From NCBI RefSeq assembly GCF_036370855.1, contig NC_088102.1, positions 25,773,001 through 25,837,000 of the forward strand: a stretch of DNA of 64,000 nucleotides, written 5' to 3'. The notes beneath the pieces are model-generated. The model searched no databases, had not been told where the DNA came from, and saw nothing but the letters and a program-made list of their open reading frames with translations. How positions within the stretch are numbered: position 1 is the stretch's first letter; the number at the start of each line of letters is the position of its first letter. This document shows positions 1 through 33,400 of this stretch, piece after piece. This DNA comes from Dromaius novaehollandiae. Its lineage: Eukaryota; Chordata; Aves; Casuariiformes; Dromaiidae. The position numbers and the translations under genes were made by a program.

Positions 1-571
1 CTTCTTCCCTTATCTTTTCTCTGTGGTTCAATTTTAATTTAGTTTGTAACTTGTTTGCTTTTTGCCACAGCTTTTGTTTGTGCTTTGGGTAAATGTTCTC
101 CACTAGGGCCTTTCTTCTTTAGAAAGAAAGTGGCCGCTGTTTGTCTTCTATCCTCTCCCATGTCTTTAGCTCTCTGATTGAAGTAAGCTTGTTTTTTGGT
201 TTTTTTTTTTGTTTTTGTTTGTTTTTTGTGTGTGTGGAACAAAACTTCTAGTTCTGCTTTCAGGCCTTTTATATGTGGGATTTTTTTCACACTAGTGTTT
301 TAGCTCATACTCATGTCTGTATTCTCCTCCTTAAAGGGGAGATCTAGGGCTGCTCAGGCTTAAGTGTTGGGCCCTTCTGAATTCTCTATCAAGGGTATCC
401 GTGCTTCCTTCTGAAATGAATTAAAAATTTGTCGTTCTATTCCCATGGACTTCTGAGAAGAAGATGGAATGTGATTTTGGAGGGCAGCTGGTTTTCTGTT
501 TGTTTTCCCGATTGTGTTGTCCGTGCATGTAGCCATCATTTCTTTAGTGACCTGCTCTGTCTGTCCTGCAG
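1..571 (+). other. POMT2: POMT2 intron, left edge of window
   Basis: This is intronic sequence upstream of the first visible exon. A T-rich stretch near 190-235 ends in a short TG run. I see no exon or recognisable repeat in it. Confidence 0.8.
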
Positions 572-19996
<19,425 letters not shown>

Positions 19997-21676
19997 AGCC
20001 AGCAACGGGAGCATGGAAGCAGAGACAGAAATGTGAGATCTGCTGCATGGCAGGCTGATTCTGGGGCTTTGGAGACATGTGACTATAAAATGCCTTCTCT
20101 GGAGAACTCTGGATCTAGTAGCCCTGTTGGTTTGACTTTAGTTTGCACTGTCTGCTTTGGAAGATGAAGAGGGTGACTGTGAGAAGGCTCTCTGAGGAGG
20201 ACTCAAGTCATGAATCTTTACGTTATGTTTCTGGGCAACTGGCTATTTAAGTCTCAGTTCTTATGAGCAATATACCAGCATCCTTTACAGTCAAACAGCA
20301 GTGGTGTTCCAGGAGTGAGACCAGTACAAGTTGTAGGGTGTGTGTTGTCTCATATTCACATGTGTGGATGTGTGTGTGCATGTGTGTCTTCTTTCTTGTA
20401 ATCCAAGTACCATTGCGGTTTGGGAGCCAGACAGTGTCTGAGACATGAGGATTTTTTATCATGTTTAACAGCCTTTATTATAGTGAGGTTTTTTTAAAAA
20501 AAGCTTCATGTAAGTATCTGGGGATCTCTATACCACTCTGCCCTGGCTGTCTGCATTTTTTGTGCCCACCCTGTACTTTTAGAATTTGACTGAACTGGAA
20601 GGGTGTCCACTTGAAATCTCCCTGAGCCACTGTGCCTTGCCTGTCTCTCAGGCCCTTTGCAGACAGAGGTGGTGGAGGTTGTTTGTTTATCTCTGTATAT
20701 TGCCTTGCCTTCTGGACACCTTTAACCGTATACAGTGATTACCTAACAAGCCTCTACTCACACTTGGACTGTTCCAGCTCACCACTTTGCAGTTTCATAC
20801 AGAACTGCAAAGAAGCTACGAAGGAAATTATAATAGAAGCAGCAGGTAATTTATTTCCCGTCCCAATGTACGGTGAAGACTGGCCCCCTTGGGGATGTGC
20901 TAGGAATTAAAATGCTAGCTTGGAAATTGTACTGACAGCTGTCATTCACCTTTTGATCCCAGCTTTTCCAATGCCAGTACCTATACTTTTAGGAGGAAGG
21001 TGTCATCTTAATGAATGTGACAACTGCAAAACTGGCTGTCTGTGCCCAAAGCACTTGCACACCGTATTGCTGTACTGAGCAAGTTCCCTCTCATAGATAG
21101 CTGACTGTTGAATTACTGCATTGAAGAAAATGTCATACGAGGCAAAACTTCTTTGTGTTAGGTGTCAAGAGCCATTGGATGTTGAATCCACTGCTTCCTA
21201 GAAAGCAGAACACTTTTTTAAAATCAGTTATTGATTCCTTTTTCCTCTGTTATGCTCCTTTTTGTGGGCCTTTTAAATGTTTCTTTCATTCAGTCTCCCA
21301 CCCTTTGCCCAAATTTCAATTTCTTGTCACAGTATACTGTTACTACATTGTAGCATCCAAAGCAAATGAAACTTAAACCCCAGCTGTGTTTGTGTCAAGA
21401 AGTAATATTTTGTATAGGTATCAAGGAACTCAGGCCTGTCATTTCAGAGTCCTTGGTCCACTTCTAAGGCTCGCATCAAAATGATGCGTACCGAGAAAGC
21501 AACAGGTGAATGTGTCTGTTTTCAAACATGAATTGTGCATTCTTTCTCTTACTGAACCTAGAACTCTAATGTATTTCCTGCCGCACAGAAGGGCTTTGTG
21601 TTATCATCCCCAAGATAGTTGTTTTGTGTGCAGGACTGAGACTCTAATCAGGCTTGATTTCATTCCTCTTTAATAG

Positions 21677-21712
21677 AGGATCCATAGGACTGTTAGGATC
21701 CATAGGACAGTA
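21677..21712. repeat. 18-bp direct tandem duplication
   Basis: AGGATCCATAGGAC occurs at 21677 and again at 21695 with similar 4-bp tails, giving an 18-bp period. Confidence 0.85.
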
Positions 21713-22602
21713 AGGCAGCTGCTTGCTATCGTAAGGTTCTGGCTTGGTGTGTCACATCTCCCTCCAGAAGCTGACTTCTGTAGAAACTAACTCAGATGGT
21801 ATGGATGTATGCTTTTGGTTCTAAAGGTTTTGAATTAATCACCTGCTGATAATTCATGGTGAGAAGTCATTATGCTAATTAGCTGCTAGGTTTGATGATT
21901 CTTTTCCATTTGCTACTGCAGAAAGTGCTCCCACCTGCCTAAGCCAGGGCTTCACAGAGATGATACATAGGCAAGAAGGGTGAGGGAGAAGGCTGCAAAT
22001 TTCCTCAAATCCTGCCTTGTCTGACAAGAGTTAAAGCAGCAGCTGCAAGTTGTTAGCTGTTGGCAACATGACAGGCAGACAGTGTGCTGCTGCATTTGTA
22101 GCAATGTGATTCAGCATCCTCTCCTCCTGGTGAGATTATCTGCTTAATGCCTTGGTATCATGAATATGAGCTTTTCCATACAGTGGTCCCATTGCCATGG
22201 GGAGGAATTGCCACAGCAGCTGATAAAAGGCATGGATTAAAGACATGGATTTTTCAGCACATGTGATCACACACTGCCATGAACACTAATTGGAAAAACT
22301 AAGAAATTTGTGTTTTGAAATGACAGTTTCTAAAGTTCTTTACCTGTCAACTTAAATCTATGGGGAGTTAAAAATCAGCTCAGTAACCTCAGTTACTGCA
22401 GTGGTTATGAAAAAGTCAGCTTTGTAGGAGCTGCCTGAGGAAGATGAGCCAGTGTGTTCCTTGGTCAGAGCCCTGTCTCCTCTGTTGCTAATAATCTTTC
22501 TAGCAGAGATGGCAGCTGAGTTTAGATGGACCAGCTGAAAGTGGCAACTGTCATACTCACATTCAGGTTCCTGTGTACAAACTCAGCTTCTGTTTCAATA
22601 CA

Positions 22603-22608
22603 AATAAA
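22603..22608 (+). terminator. POMT2: candidate POMT2 polyadenylation signal
   Basis: This is the first canonical AATAAA I see after the POMT2 stop, about 2.6 kb downstream, in an AU-rich setting with a TTGCTGTTG stretch about 45 bp further on. Alternatives lie at 23982 and 25093. Confidence 0.4.
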
Positions 22609-25551
22609 GGGTTATTTTAATTTAGCATGGACAATTTGGAAATTTGCTGTTGAGAGCACTTGGTTAGCATTGGGGCTAATTCATATCTTAGGTCTTGTGT
22701 GCTAGTGGTGGGATGGAGGCATACATTGGAAAAAAATCTAGATATTCCACAAGAGGGAGCAGCCTCCAGCAGGATTTCTTTTTTCATCTGGAATTAAGAG
22801 TATTAAAAGGTCTACATTTGAAGACTAGAGGGCAGACATTAAAAGGGCATGCATTTCATCTGCAGCCTCTGGAGTCCACAGGATGGATTTTCAAGGAAGT
22901 GTAAATTGATGTTGCTCTGTTTTCTTTCAGTAGAGAAAAACTGAGGATTTATCTTAGCTGAGAATTTCTCCCTCAATATTTGCTTCTCAAAAAAAAAAAA
23001 ATCTGTCAGGCTGTAGCTGAAAACAAAATAATAGCCTATATTTTGTGAGGCCAGTAAAACATAATGTTGCTGATCCCCTTCCTGATTCTGGCACTATATT
23101 AAATGTCTTGGAGTGGTGCAGACATGAAGCAATGGGAGTAGGGCACTCTCTTTGCTTTCTGAGTGCAATTTGAGCTGTTTCAGTTCAGTTTTTCCATTCC
23201 TGTTTGTGGAATGAGTTCGGGTTTATCTTGAGGACTGCTTATTAGTCCTCTTCCCCGGTCATGTGGAAAATAGCTAACGGTGCTTTCCAAGGCCAGAAGA
23301 TGCTGCTCTCCAGAGCAGCTGCTGTCTTTGAGGTTTGCCTGACAGGGCTCCTTTTATTGCTAGCAAAGTATTTCATCAAACTGTGTATCTATGGAATCAA
23401 ATTGCAAAAAGCTGTAGGCTTCCAGGTTCCTAGTTCAGATTTTTTTCTGTGTAAACTCTGTTTTCACCTCTTCAGTCTTTAGTAGATAGACAGGAGGGCT
23501 CTAGGCACATCCAATTTATCCTAGACAATCCGTCCATCTGAAAAAGGCTTTGTTAGCAGTTGCTTCAGGGCACTCGTACCCACCTCTTCCCACAGCAGCA
23601 GCTGGCCTATTTCCAGGGAGTGGGCTACTCATACTATGAGACAGAGGTGTGACTTTGAGGAGGATTTGAATGATGATTTCTTTGCCAAGGCCGCCTTTGC
23701 TCCAGGTGGAAGATTTGGTGTGTCATGGACTGGTCACCAGCATTATTCATAGGCCTGTGAGTGGGAAAGCCACCACCGGTATGGTCTGCAGAGAATTTTC
23801 TTTTTGCGTCTTAATTGGATGGACTTGTTGTTGCATATACTACATAGTGCATTAGTATCTACCTTTTTGTATCCCCATTCTGTTCCTTCTACTTCTTTAA
23901 GTACTGCACAAAGTACAGGATACTTCTTTGCTTCTCCTCTGGTCTTTAGGCTGTGTTTCCATTTCTTACAAAGCATGTCTGAATAAAGGGTAGGACTGAA
24001 TGCCTTATAGTATCCTGAGTGAATAAATACCTGTCACATGCACTGACAGCAAATCCAGACCCTCGTTACAGAAAGGTAAAAAGATGTGTTGTTTGAGAGT
24101 TTGTAGGGCAGGGTTTTTCTGTGAACTGTCCCTCCTGTGTACCTCTGGCAATCTTCTTCAGGGGACTTGAGTGTGAACCAACTGTCAGTGTGGAAACACA
24201 GACGTTTACCTGAAGCTCTCAGTTGTTGCTGGGCTTAGTGACTTTCCTTCCAGAGCTATGCCTGTGTGACTTAGGCTCTGGGTTGGCACTCTCGGTGCAA
24301 GTACCATTAGAACACTGTTTCCTCCTCTCAAGTCCCTGCTGGCGATGTGAACATCTCAGCAGTGGCCCAGCATCTCCACCAGCTGAACGTAGCTAAGATT
24401 TTTCCCCTTTACAGCAAGTGACCTCTCTGCCACTGGCCCAGTGTGTATTGTGAAAGATAAAATGTGTGAACTGTTACAACATCATAAGGCTCTTTCTGGC
24501 TGGGAAGGGAAAATTGGGGATAAGAAGACTACCTCCACAGCACACTTGCTGCCTTTAGAGAGCTTGTGGGTTGCAAGCAGTCAGGACTAAAAATTGGCCT
24601 TTTATTCAAGGAACTAACAGCTGGGTTTCATGGTTGCTTATGAGTTGCTTTACTTAAATTCCCTCAAGCCCTTTTCCTTGGATCTCAAGGGCTAAGTTGA
24701 GGTAGAGGAAGTATTAGTGCTAAACCCACTCCTGCTGAATTTGTATTTGATCCTAAAACTTTGGCAAGTGAATTTATTGTGTTTTACAAGGGGAGCTGCT
24801 TAGAGCCTAACTTAATTCAAGAACTTAGCTGTGACTAAATAGGAGTTTGGAGCAGTGGTGGTGAGAGGGGTTCTTTTGTAATTTTGTCCTGTATTATAAA
24901 TTTTTCTTACTAATGCTGCTAGTACTCATGTCTGTCTGTCTGCATCAGTCCATGAACCGACTGTCTTCTAATGCTTCTGAGGTATGGTTACTGCACTGTA
25001 CAGTAGGAATGGGAGAATGCTTTCTTGAGCTATAATCTGTTTTGTACAGGAACTTGTGGAAAATGAGGTAGAATTTGGAATTTAATTTTGTAATAAATAG
25101 TTCTTCTTTCAAACACTCTCTATGAGTCTAGATCTTCCCTCTCCTTTTCTTTTCTTTCTCTTCCTCACACACACCCCCAAGAGAGCAACATGAACTTTAA
25201 ATGGACCCATTGTAGAGTTTGATTTTTGCCAGTGGTGATCTACACAACAGAAGCATGACCAGCTTTTAGCCTACAAATATTGCTGGACTGCAATTCCAGG
25301 AGATAATGTTTTACTGCAGTGCAAGAGATGTGTTGGTAAGCACACTGGGAAATGAAACTGGTACATTTGGATGAGAATGAAGCGCTGTCTGCTGAAATGG
25401 GCTTACCTCTTCACGTTAAAACTGTTAAACTGTAGATATGTATACTATGTCATGCTTACTGGGTATATTCATCATGCTTCTGATATGTTGCCTATAGACA
25501 TTTGAATTGACAGATTGAGCCCAAAATTTTTTCTGTGATTTGTATTTTGAA

Positions 25552-25617
25552 TGTCCACAACATCAGACTGATGCACAGTTTGTGTACTGTCCATAACACC
25601 AGACCAATGCACAGTTT
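25552..25617. repeat. imperfect tandem duplication, period 36
   Basis: Two 30-bp copies start at 25552 and 25588. Both begin TGTCCA and both end ATGCACAGTTT, with a few substitutions between. The region is non-coding. Confidence 0.85.
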
Positions 25618-27099
25618 CATATAAGCCAGGCCCTTGCTGTGAACTAAATACAAGATTCTGTGAAAAAAATTGGCAATGCTATAAATCAGAATCTGGTTCC
25701 ACCCCAGACTGTAATGACAGGGCAATGTATACTATGAGTACAGTATAGTAACAGGGTTGTGACATTGGGGTGGAGCTAGAAGGAAAAAAATACAGTTTTC
25801 CTATCTGTGGCTATCCTAGTTATGAAACATGCCCAGATCAATGTTGGAGGAGAGCCAATCAGTCTACTTAGACATGTCCCAAGGGCTGTTGGAGTGAAGC
25901 CAGCCAGGACAGCTGGAAACTGGACTGTGGCCTGCGCAAGGTGATTAAATAGGCTGATAACCCTTACTGAAAAGCCTACTGATATCTTACATTGCTTCAA
26001 AAAGTGCAAGTTGGTGTTTGGGTACTGTCTGGTTAGGACCATCTTTCTGGAAGGAAGGAATGCTGATACAGAAGCCATTCTAGAGTGTAGAGAAGAAGGC
26101 TGCAAGGAAAAGGCAAGAAGTGTTGTTCAGAACACGTTGATAACATCAACAAGTAAAGCTTTACTTCTCCCTTTCCTCTAAAAGAAGAAAGCCTTCTTTC
26201 TCCAGGTAAGTGGATGGGCACTGATGATTGATTCTATTTGCAAAATATAGTATATGTGCTTTTCATTATTTCTTGTTTTGTATCTGTCTGGCTTCTAGAA
26301 TTCTAAATTCCAGACTTTGTCTCATTACACATTCCTGAACAAAACGAAAGCTCTTTCACAATCTGATGTTTTCTCTTTATATAGATTTTGTGTGCTGTCT
26401 TCAAGCTCTGCTTAATCTTCTTGCTAACCAAATAGATCCTTTCACTGCAAGGTGCTTTCTGTAGTCCTCAAATCTCTAGTGCCTCTTTCGCCATTTTCTT
26501 CAGTTTACCCATATGCTTTCCCGAACTATGTACTGTCTTCCAGTATCAATCTCCGCAATTCCATGTGCTGAAATAGATCCTCATTGCTCCTACAGCTACT
26601 TCCTGGTGTATATCCAAGGACTGTGGTTGTCATATACTTTGGAGTGTTTTTCTAATATACAGTCTCTAACTCTGTAGCTCTGACCCATGTAATGCATGCT
26701 CTGGAATGGAAATGCAAAGTTTGTGTTTCATTGGAGTAGGCATAGTCTACTAAGTGTTGCGATTGCTCTAAACTGTGAAGTGGAGAAGGAAACTAGCCAA
26801 TGTTCTTCTGACAAATGGAGAGGAATTATTTTAGATGAGAATGTGAAAGTGGGTGAAATGGTACATTCCCTTCTTAAAACTTATGATCTGTGTGAGAACA
26901 GCCAAATAAAGCCAGTGCAGCTGAAGAAAGTGAGCTTAAACAGTTTAATAATTTCCAGGTAAAATCCCATGGGAAACACATCTGAAGAGAAGTATTTAAA
27001 TAAAGGATAACAAGAGCACGAGCACCAACTATCCTAGTGCAAAGCAAGGCCAGGAACAGTAAGATGCCAAAGATCAGAAGCTAAATAACAAGTTCTTAA

Positions 27100-27370
27100 T
27101 TGACTTCAAACACAAAAGAAAAGCATATAGAAAGTGGAGACTGTTAAATTACTAATGGCTACTATGAAAGACTAATACAGGAAAAAAAGCCAAAAAACTG
27201 CCTCACAAAATGAAGTACACATAATGAGGAACATCAAAGAATGAGGAAACTGTCAGGACATAAGCAGTAAAAGACGTATCAAGAATTGGTCCACTATTTA
27301 GCAAAGACGGAGAGGTATGGATTGATGGATCACTCTAAGGAGTTGTATACCCATCTTCAGATGTTTTCAT
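27100..27370 (+). mobile_element. probable decayed CR1-like LINE fragment
   Basis: Frame-broken + strand translation gives DISSKRRIK (near 27257), then IGPLFSKDGEV and, after a shift, KELYTHLQMF. This order resembles the CR1 ORF2 linker before the reverse transcriptase domain (a YISSKRK...VGPL...DG pattern, from family knowledge). Stops and frame breaks show it is dead. The boundaries are approximate and the call is tentative. Confidence 0.4.
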
Positions 27371-27521
27371 AGCAACTCCCCTGCTGGGCTTTTCCATTAT
27401 TTTGTCCATCTATTTTTTTACCAGACAAATAAGTTTCTTTCATCCTGCCTGGCCTTTTTGAGTACTGGCACATTTTTATTTTCTGAATTCTGCTGAAATT
27501 TCTGGATATTCCAAGGATTAC

Positions 27522-27523
<2 letters not shown>

Positions 27524-27562
<39 letters not shown>
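27524..27562. repeat. A39 homopolymer
   Basis: Thirty-nine consecutive A residues. No AATAAA lies just upstream and no target-site duplication is obvious, so it is not clearly a retrogene tail. Confidence 0.9.
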
Positions 27563-27564
<2 letters not shown>

Positions 27565-30448
27565 AATGTAAGTGGGTTGAAGATGTGATATCCTCAGGCA
27601 GCTCTTATAGGACTTATGGATGCAAGATATCCATGCCTGCTAATTTTAAAAGTCTTTATTTCTAATAGATGCTGTTTAACATCCTATTTAGCTACTAATG
27701 GATTGGAAAGTGCTTTATGATGTGACATCATTCTTTTCAAGACAGAACCAAAATATTTATTCAGCACTTAGTGTTTTGACTCTGGAGTTGACAGGTACAA
27801 AACTTCATTGAATTGGAAAATATTTTTGGCAGAGCCCCTAAATTGGAATGGCTTAGATGGGTAAAGAGGAGAAGGTCTCAAGCAGAATAGGATCCCACAT
27901 GTAGAAACAAGAACACATGGGGTTTAATTTGAAAGCAAATGGCTGAATGCAAAGCTGAGTAGTTGTAACGTTAGTATAGCCTTGCAATGAAGGAATGGGT
28001 GCAGTTAGAAGCAAAATGTTTGTTTCAGTAGATCACAGCAAAGACATTATCCTCAGAGGCAACTGCTGTAGGTCAAGTGATTGTAGGAGTCACTCTGGGC
28101 AATAGTATCAATTCCAGTTGCAAGAAGGAAGGAAAAAGCAGAGCAAAAACAATCAGTGAGCACTTCAGAGAGGAGAGGAGCACTGACAGCGCTTCTGAAA
28201 TGAGACAAAGCTAGTGGGGAAACAATGGAGGAAGCTCCTCAGGAAGTAAAGCATCCTTTCTTTAAGCTTTTGCTGTGATGTTTTAGCAGCTGAAGAATGA
28301 TCTAATACGGAAGTATAAGAATAGCCAGAGGCTGATCCAAGTCCATGTGAACCATCCCTAGGTAGGACAGAAGTGGGGTTACTGTGCTGACAGTGTGCAC
28401 CAGGTTGCAAGGCCCTATTAGCTGGAGCACAGCATTGAGCTAATGAAGCTGGAGAGCTTTGGGACTGCAGCTGCCTTGCATCCCACCAGCTTGGAGTGCA
28501 GGTCCATCTATGCCCACCTCTGTAGTTGTGTCTTATGATCAAATTCAGCTTGTATGTTGAGACTATTTGTGGAAAAGTGACTTTTTAAGTCATATGGGTA
28601 GAATGACTTTAAAAAGGGGATGGCAGAGGTTGCTTCCTGAAAGATTGCAGTCTGGTTGGAGTGGGGGTAGCAACTGGTTGATTGTTGCTGTGCTAAAGGG
28701 AGCATGAGGTGAATAACAACCTAAGTAAGGTCTGTGCATCTGTCAGTGCCAGACCTGGTCCAACAGCTGCCCTCCTCATGTCAAAAATACTCAGCCTGTC
28801 AGCTCTCTGTGTGGTCCACTTTGGATTCTCCAGCTGGTTCATGCACTGTCATGCTTTGGGTTGTTTTCATCTGTCTGTACACACTTTTTTCCCCAGCCAG
28901 GCCATGGGAGATCTAAGAAGAACTTGGGGGTGTTTAGTGGCACAAAGAAGTCAAAAGACATGTTATCCTTTTTTTGTTCTGCTTTTGAATTCTCTCCCAC
29001 ACATTGTTCCTCCTCCCTCTGCTTATCCCTCTCCCTGTAGCCCAAATCTTCGAGGTCCGTAGTGCTGCCCTGCTCTCCCCACAGGCACAGTGGCAGTCAG
29101 TGAGCTCTGCAGCTGTTGCCTTAACCATTTTATGCTTCGTGTTACGCAACTGCATTTTGTGATTTGCTTTGCTACTGAGCTGTGCTGCGTTGCATCGTGA
29201 AGGGGTAGCTTAGAAAACTGGTGGGAATGTTGCATGAGTTCTGTTCTCACCTGGGGATGGGGACAGGGGAGTGCGGGGAGAAGAGGAGACGTCATGGTCT
29301 GCAGTTTCTAACAAACAGAGACTGGGGGCAAAGGGGAGAAAGGGGACAAGCCAAGCCCAGGAAGCTGGCCCCAAGGTAAGCAGGGAGCATGAAGTAGCTA
29401 GATCAGAGTGGTATTATTCATGGGGACTTGCAGAAGTAGAATTGGAAATGAACAGGAATCCAAAGGGAGATTAGTTTTTGTTGGTACAGCAGGTGAGATG
29501 AAAACTGACAGTGTCTTAGCAGCATGCATAGTCATCCCTAGGCCAGGCTGATGTGATGTCCATGGGGAGGGAAGTATGTACTCCGGGTGCCCTGAACCTG
29601 TGTGCAGGGTTGGGGAATGGTGTTTGTGGGGTTATTCCCAATTCTGTCACACTGTATTGTGAGACTGAACAAATTTATTTCCCAGTGGGTTAACTGAGGT
29701 GTTGAATAAGCAAAGCAAACTCGTAGCAAGGGTAGCTGAGTGTTGATATTGTAATTTGAAGAGGCTGTAGATTAGAATAATGAGACCTTCTGCCAATTAA
29801 CATTATAAATTTGTTTTCTTTTAAAGCTTTATTATCTTTCTTTCTTTACTGGTCATTGAGCTTCACTGGCAATCTGCCTCCCCTTTCCCAAAATGGCCTA
29901 AAGGCGATTTTGGAACAGTCTGTGCTGGTGACCTGGTTCTTCTTCACTCATGACAGCTCCAGGGAAAGTCTTGCAGAAATCCAAGAACATTTTGGAAAAG
30001 CTAAGCTGCCAAGCTAGATACATGGAGCCAAGGGAGTTGGGGCCACTGAGGGAAACCCACAGACTGTGGAAGCTTTCACAGTGCCCAGCTTCTTGATGCA
30101 TCCTGGGTGCTTCTTCACATCTGAAGGCTTGCTAAACACTTTAACAAGAAGGGAGGTTTGCTTGCTGGTTTTTCCTTGTACTTCATACCCTCTCTGGACT
30201 ACACCTCAGTGCCATAGCAGCAGGAAGAACTCATCTGACAAGAGACATAGTTGCAAGGGAGAAGCTGTTTTGCATGCAGGGAAAAGCACTGCATCTCCTG
30301 AGTCCTTGCTCTTTTAAATCACATGAATGGTTTTCAGATGTTTCTTACCCAGAGCTCTTCCTATCTCCTACCTCAAATCCCTCCTTACAGCTCCCTCCTC
30401 CTTTACTTAGGAGACCTGTTCTGTCACAGAAAAATAAAACTGTGCTCC

Positions 30449-30473
30449 TTTTTTTTTTTTTTTTTTTTTTTTT
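30449..30473. repeat. T25 homopolymer
   Basis: Twenty-five T residues. Read on the + strand they create a poly-Phe run inside a chance open frame. Confidence 0.9.
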
Positions 30474-33400
30474 CCTATTAAGATGGAAAGAACAAGTAGC
30501 AATGACAGAAGGCAATGAAAGAATGGATTACCCATGCAGAGGGGCAAGGAAACTGCCCCTAAATGTGCCCCTAACTTGTCTGGAGGCCCAGCCCCTGGTG
30601 CTGAGGGGTAGGGAAGGAATTAATTCTCTTCAGCTCTCAGCCTCCACTGAGCTTAACACTAGCATGGGGGGTAGGTGCCAAGAGGCAGGCAGGGGTATCA
30701 CCAGCCCATTGCCCCTTATGTCACTGATACAATCCATGGAAGAAGAAGGCAGGTCATGCTCAGTGGTTTCGTTGAAGCCATTAGCAGCTGCTCTGTTCTG
30801 GCATTTGTGTCTTGTCTGCATGTGCAAGCACGCAGCATGCAGCCACCATCTGCAGCATGGAGGAAAAGTGTGGGTGGGGGGTGGCAAAACTTTGGACAAA
30901 AGCCATCATTTCCCATACCCAATGGCTTCATTGCTATTATCTGAGATACCCTTTCCATCAGGAGCAACAGTGAAATCTGCATTTGGTTGTTGGCCTTAAG
31001 ATATCTGGTACAATACCTGCATGGACCCAAAGGAAGGCATCCCAGATCCCAACTAAGCCTTAGGAAGAATCACCAAACTGTCTCCCAGTTTCACCTGTCT
31101 TCATCTCTTGCATCTCTATGGTGTGTGTGTACTTTCTGTATCCATCTTGCTTGTATTCAGGATCTGATCACTCTTACTACAATAACCCACTTCTGTTGTG
31201 CTTCTCTTCCTCTCCTTTCATCCAGCTCTGAATATGTCCAAAATGTTGCTAAGCAAATATTCAGCCCAGGTTGCTGCTCTGATTGCATGTATATCCTTTG
31301 AATCTGTTTCTTGGTATCCTGCATCTAGTTAAGGCTCTGCACTTCCCTTTACAGTATTCTGTTAGCACAGTGCTGCCTTCCTGATCTGCTCTCGTTTCTT
31401 ATTAGTGGGGTCAGGATGAAATGTTCAGCCAGGCTCTGGTAAAGCATCACAGCTATGTGATTGTGACAACAAGCTGAAATGTCATTCAGAGTAGTTTGTG
31501 CAGATGCAAATAGGATGGCACTTTGTTTTTTACTTGTGTGCTTGATCAGCCACTAGATAGCTAAAGGTTAATGTTTGCTTTGTCATTGCTGGACTTGTAT
31601 TAGTCTGCCTACTTAGGTTAACCTGGTATTTCCCACTTCTCTCCTAGCTGCCCTTTCAGACTCCCTGCAGCTTCAGCGGGTATCTCTGCACTGATTCACC
31701 TTTGGTTCCTGTTGTGAATGTTTTCTTTGCAACCATACAGCCCAGAGACTGATTTTAATGTGAGCTTGTTGTGGATCAGGAGATGGTGGCCAACAGCAGG
31801 AAGCACTGAGTGTTGTCAACTTACATGTTCCAAACCCCAGCCAAGCTTCCAAAATAATATTGCCTTGCAGTTCATGACTTTTCTTTAATGTTGAATGCTT
31901 GTTACTTATCCTCTATTTTCCAAGAATTTACATGTGTAGAGATCATATTTTTTTCAGGCTTTTCTTAGTTATCATGAGAGCTAAAATGCTATATTTTTAA
32001 CAGTGATCAGTGATTCTGACCATCTTGCGTTACCTGGAAAAGTGTTCTGATTTCGTGTTCTCAGCTGAAAATGCTGGGCCTGATCTCAGCAGGATGCTTA
32101 GCATTGAGCACAGGCTCTGTGGGAGGCCTGAGCCTTACCAGTTACCACCTGTGGTGAGGACCATGGGTGCTATTTTTCCCAGTGGGGGCTGAGTAGAGAG
32201 ATGACACCAGATTAGGAAGAACTGATGAGAAAATTGCTGGCAATGGGGCACACTGACTTTCTTCTTCTTTCAACAGATGCACTGATCTGATCTTTGATGT
32301 TCAGCCTGTTCCCCACATACCTTCATCCTTCAGTACAGTTAGTTCTGCTGGTTGTCCTACATCCCATTGTGCTGGAGCAAAAAGAAAGCCACTGGTATAG
32401 CAATGAGCTGGTGTGAGACCAGGACCTGGATCCTGCTGGGCTGAACAGGAGCTGGGCGTTGTGTGTCTTGTGCTGCACACACCAGGGAAGGTGTCCTGTG
32501 CCCAGAGACAGCATGGCTGGAGCAGAGTTGTTCTCCTGAAACTGTAGTGATGCTCAGAGTGGCAGCAAAGGGACAGACAAGCTCAGAAGAGAGCTATGAT
32601 TGTCTACACCCATGTTACTTTCCTTCTCCCACTGTCCTATCTGCAGGTTTGATTTGAGCAGCTCTGATGCAATGCACTGTCTCATCCATCATACCTGATG
32701 CAGTCATCACTGACCAACAGTGAAAATGTTTCCTGGACATGCCTGCCATGATCTGAAGGATGATGGTATTGAGCATGGGAATTTACAGGACACAGTAGTG
32801 GCCTCAAAGGTCCAGTCTACCGCTGTCACTGCAGGTGGTGAAGTTAGATTAGATTGGTGGAGAACTGGCCCTTCAGGAGGAAGGCCCATGGGCAATGAGA
32901 TAGGGCTGGGGATGATAATGTAGCATCATGCAATTGAACTTGCCTACTTTCAGGGATAAACTTCAGTGCTCCAAGGAGAAGAGTCTCATTCCTGCCTACA
33001 CTGAATCAATGTCATGACCATGAGGCGGGCAAGAGAGGGTCAGATACCAGCAGAGAGAGACTCACGGTTCATAAAGGGTTAAACAGGATAGATTTAATGA
33101 AGAACTTACTTACACTACAGATTGCATGGGGAGCCCTGGGAACCCTGAGGAGGGGTTGCTGGTGGGAGGCTGCTGGAGGTACGGGACAGACACACAGTCA
33201 GGATGCACAGGTCAGATGCATGGGTGGGACCCAACTCATTGTTATTAAATTATTAAATCTACTTGAACTGCTTCCTTATCCCAGCTGTGCTAACCTTGAG
33301 TAGCTACTGCCTGGGATCAGCTAGATGTTGTAGACAAAATGGAATACGCATGCCTGGCCCTGATGGGAACTTGGTCAGAGAGTAGTTTCACCTGCTGGGT

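Larger units (their letters stand above)
19997..25100 (+). other. POMT2: POMT2 3' UTR and downstream sequence, end uncertain
   Basis: After the TAG no further exon is seen. Possible polyadenylation hexamers are AATAAA at 22603, 23982 and 25093, with ATTAAA variants at about 20907 and 22234. The sequence alone cannot say which is used. It also holds a TG-rich stretch (about 20336-20390) and an 18-bp tandem duplication at 21677-21712. Confidence 0.5.

Noticed and set aside
25765-26215. Possible solitary LTR ending near a GTAAGT
   Set aside because: I could not find matching termini, a target-site duplication or a known LTR sequence.
30274-30999. 241-codon open frame on the + strand
   Set aside because: It runs through a T25 tract read as poly-Phe, shows no family resemblance and has no splice or promoter context. 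Chance is enough.
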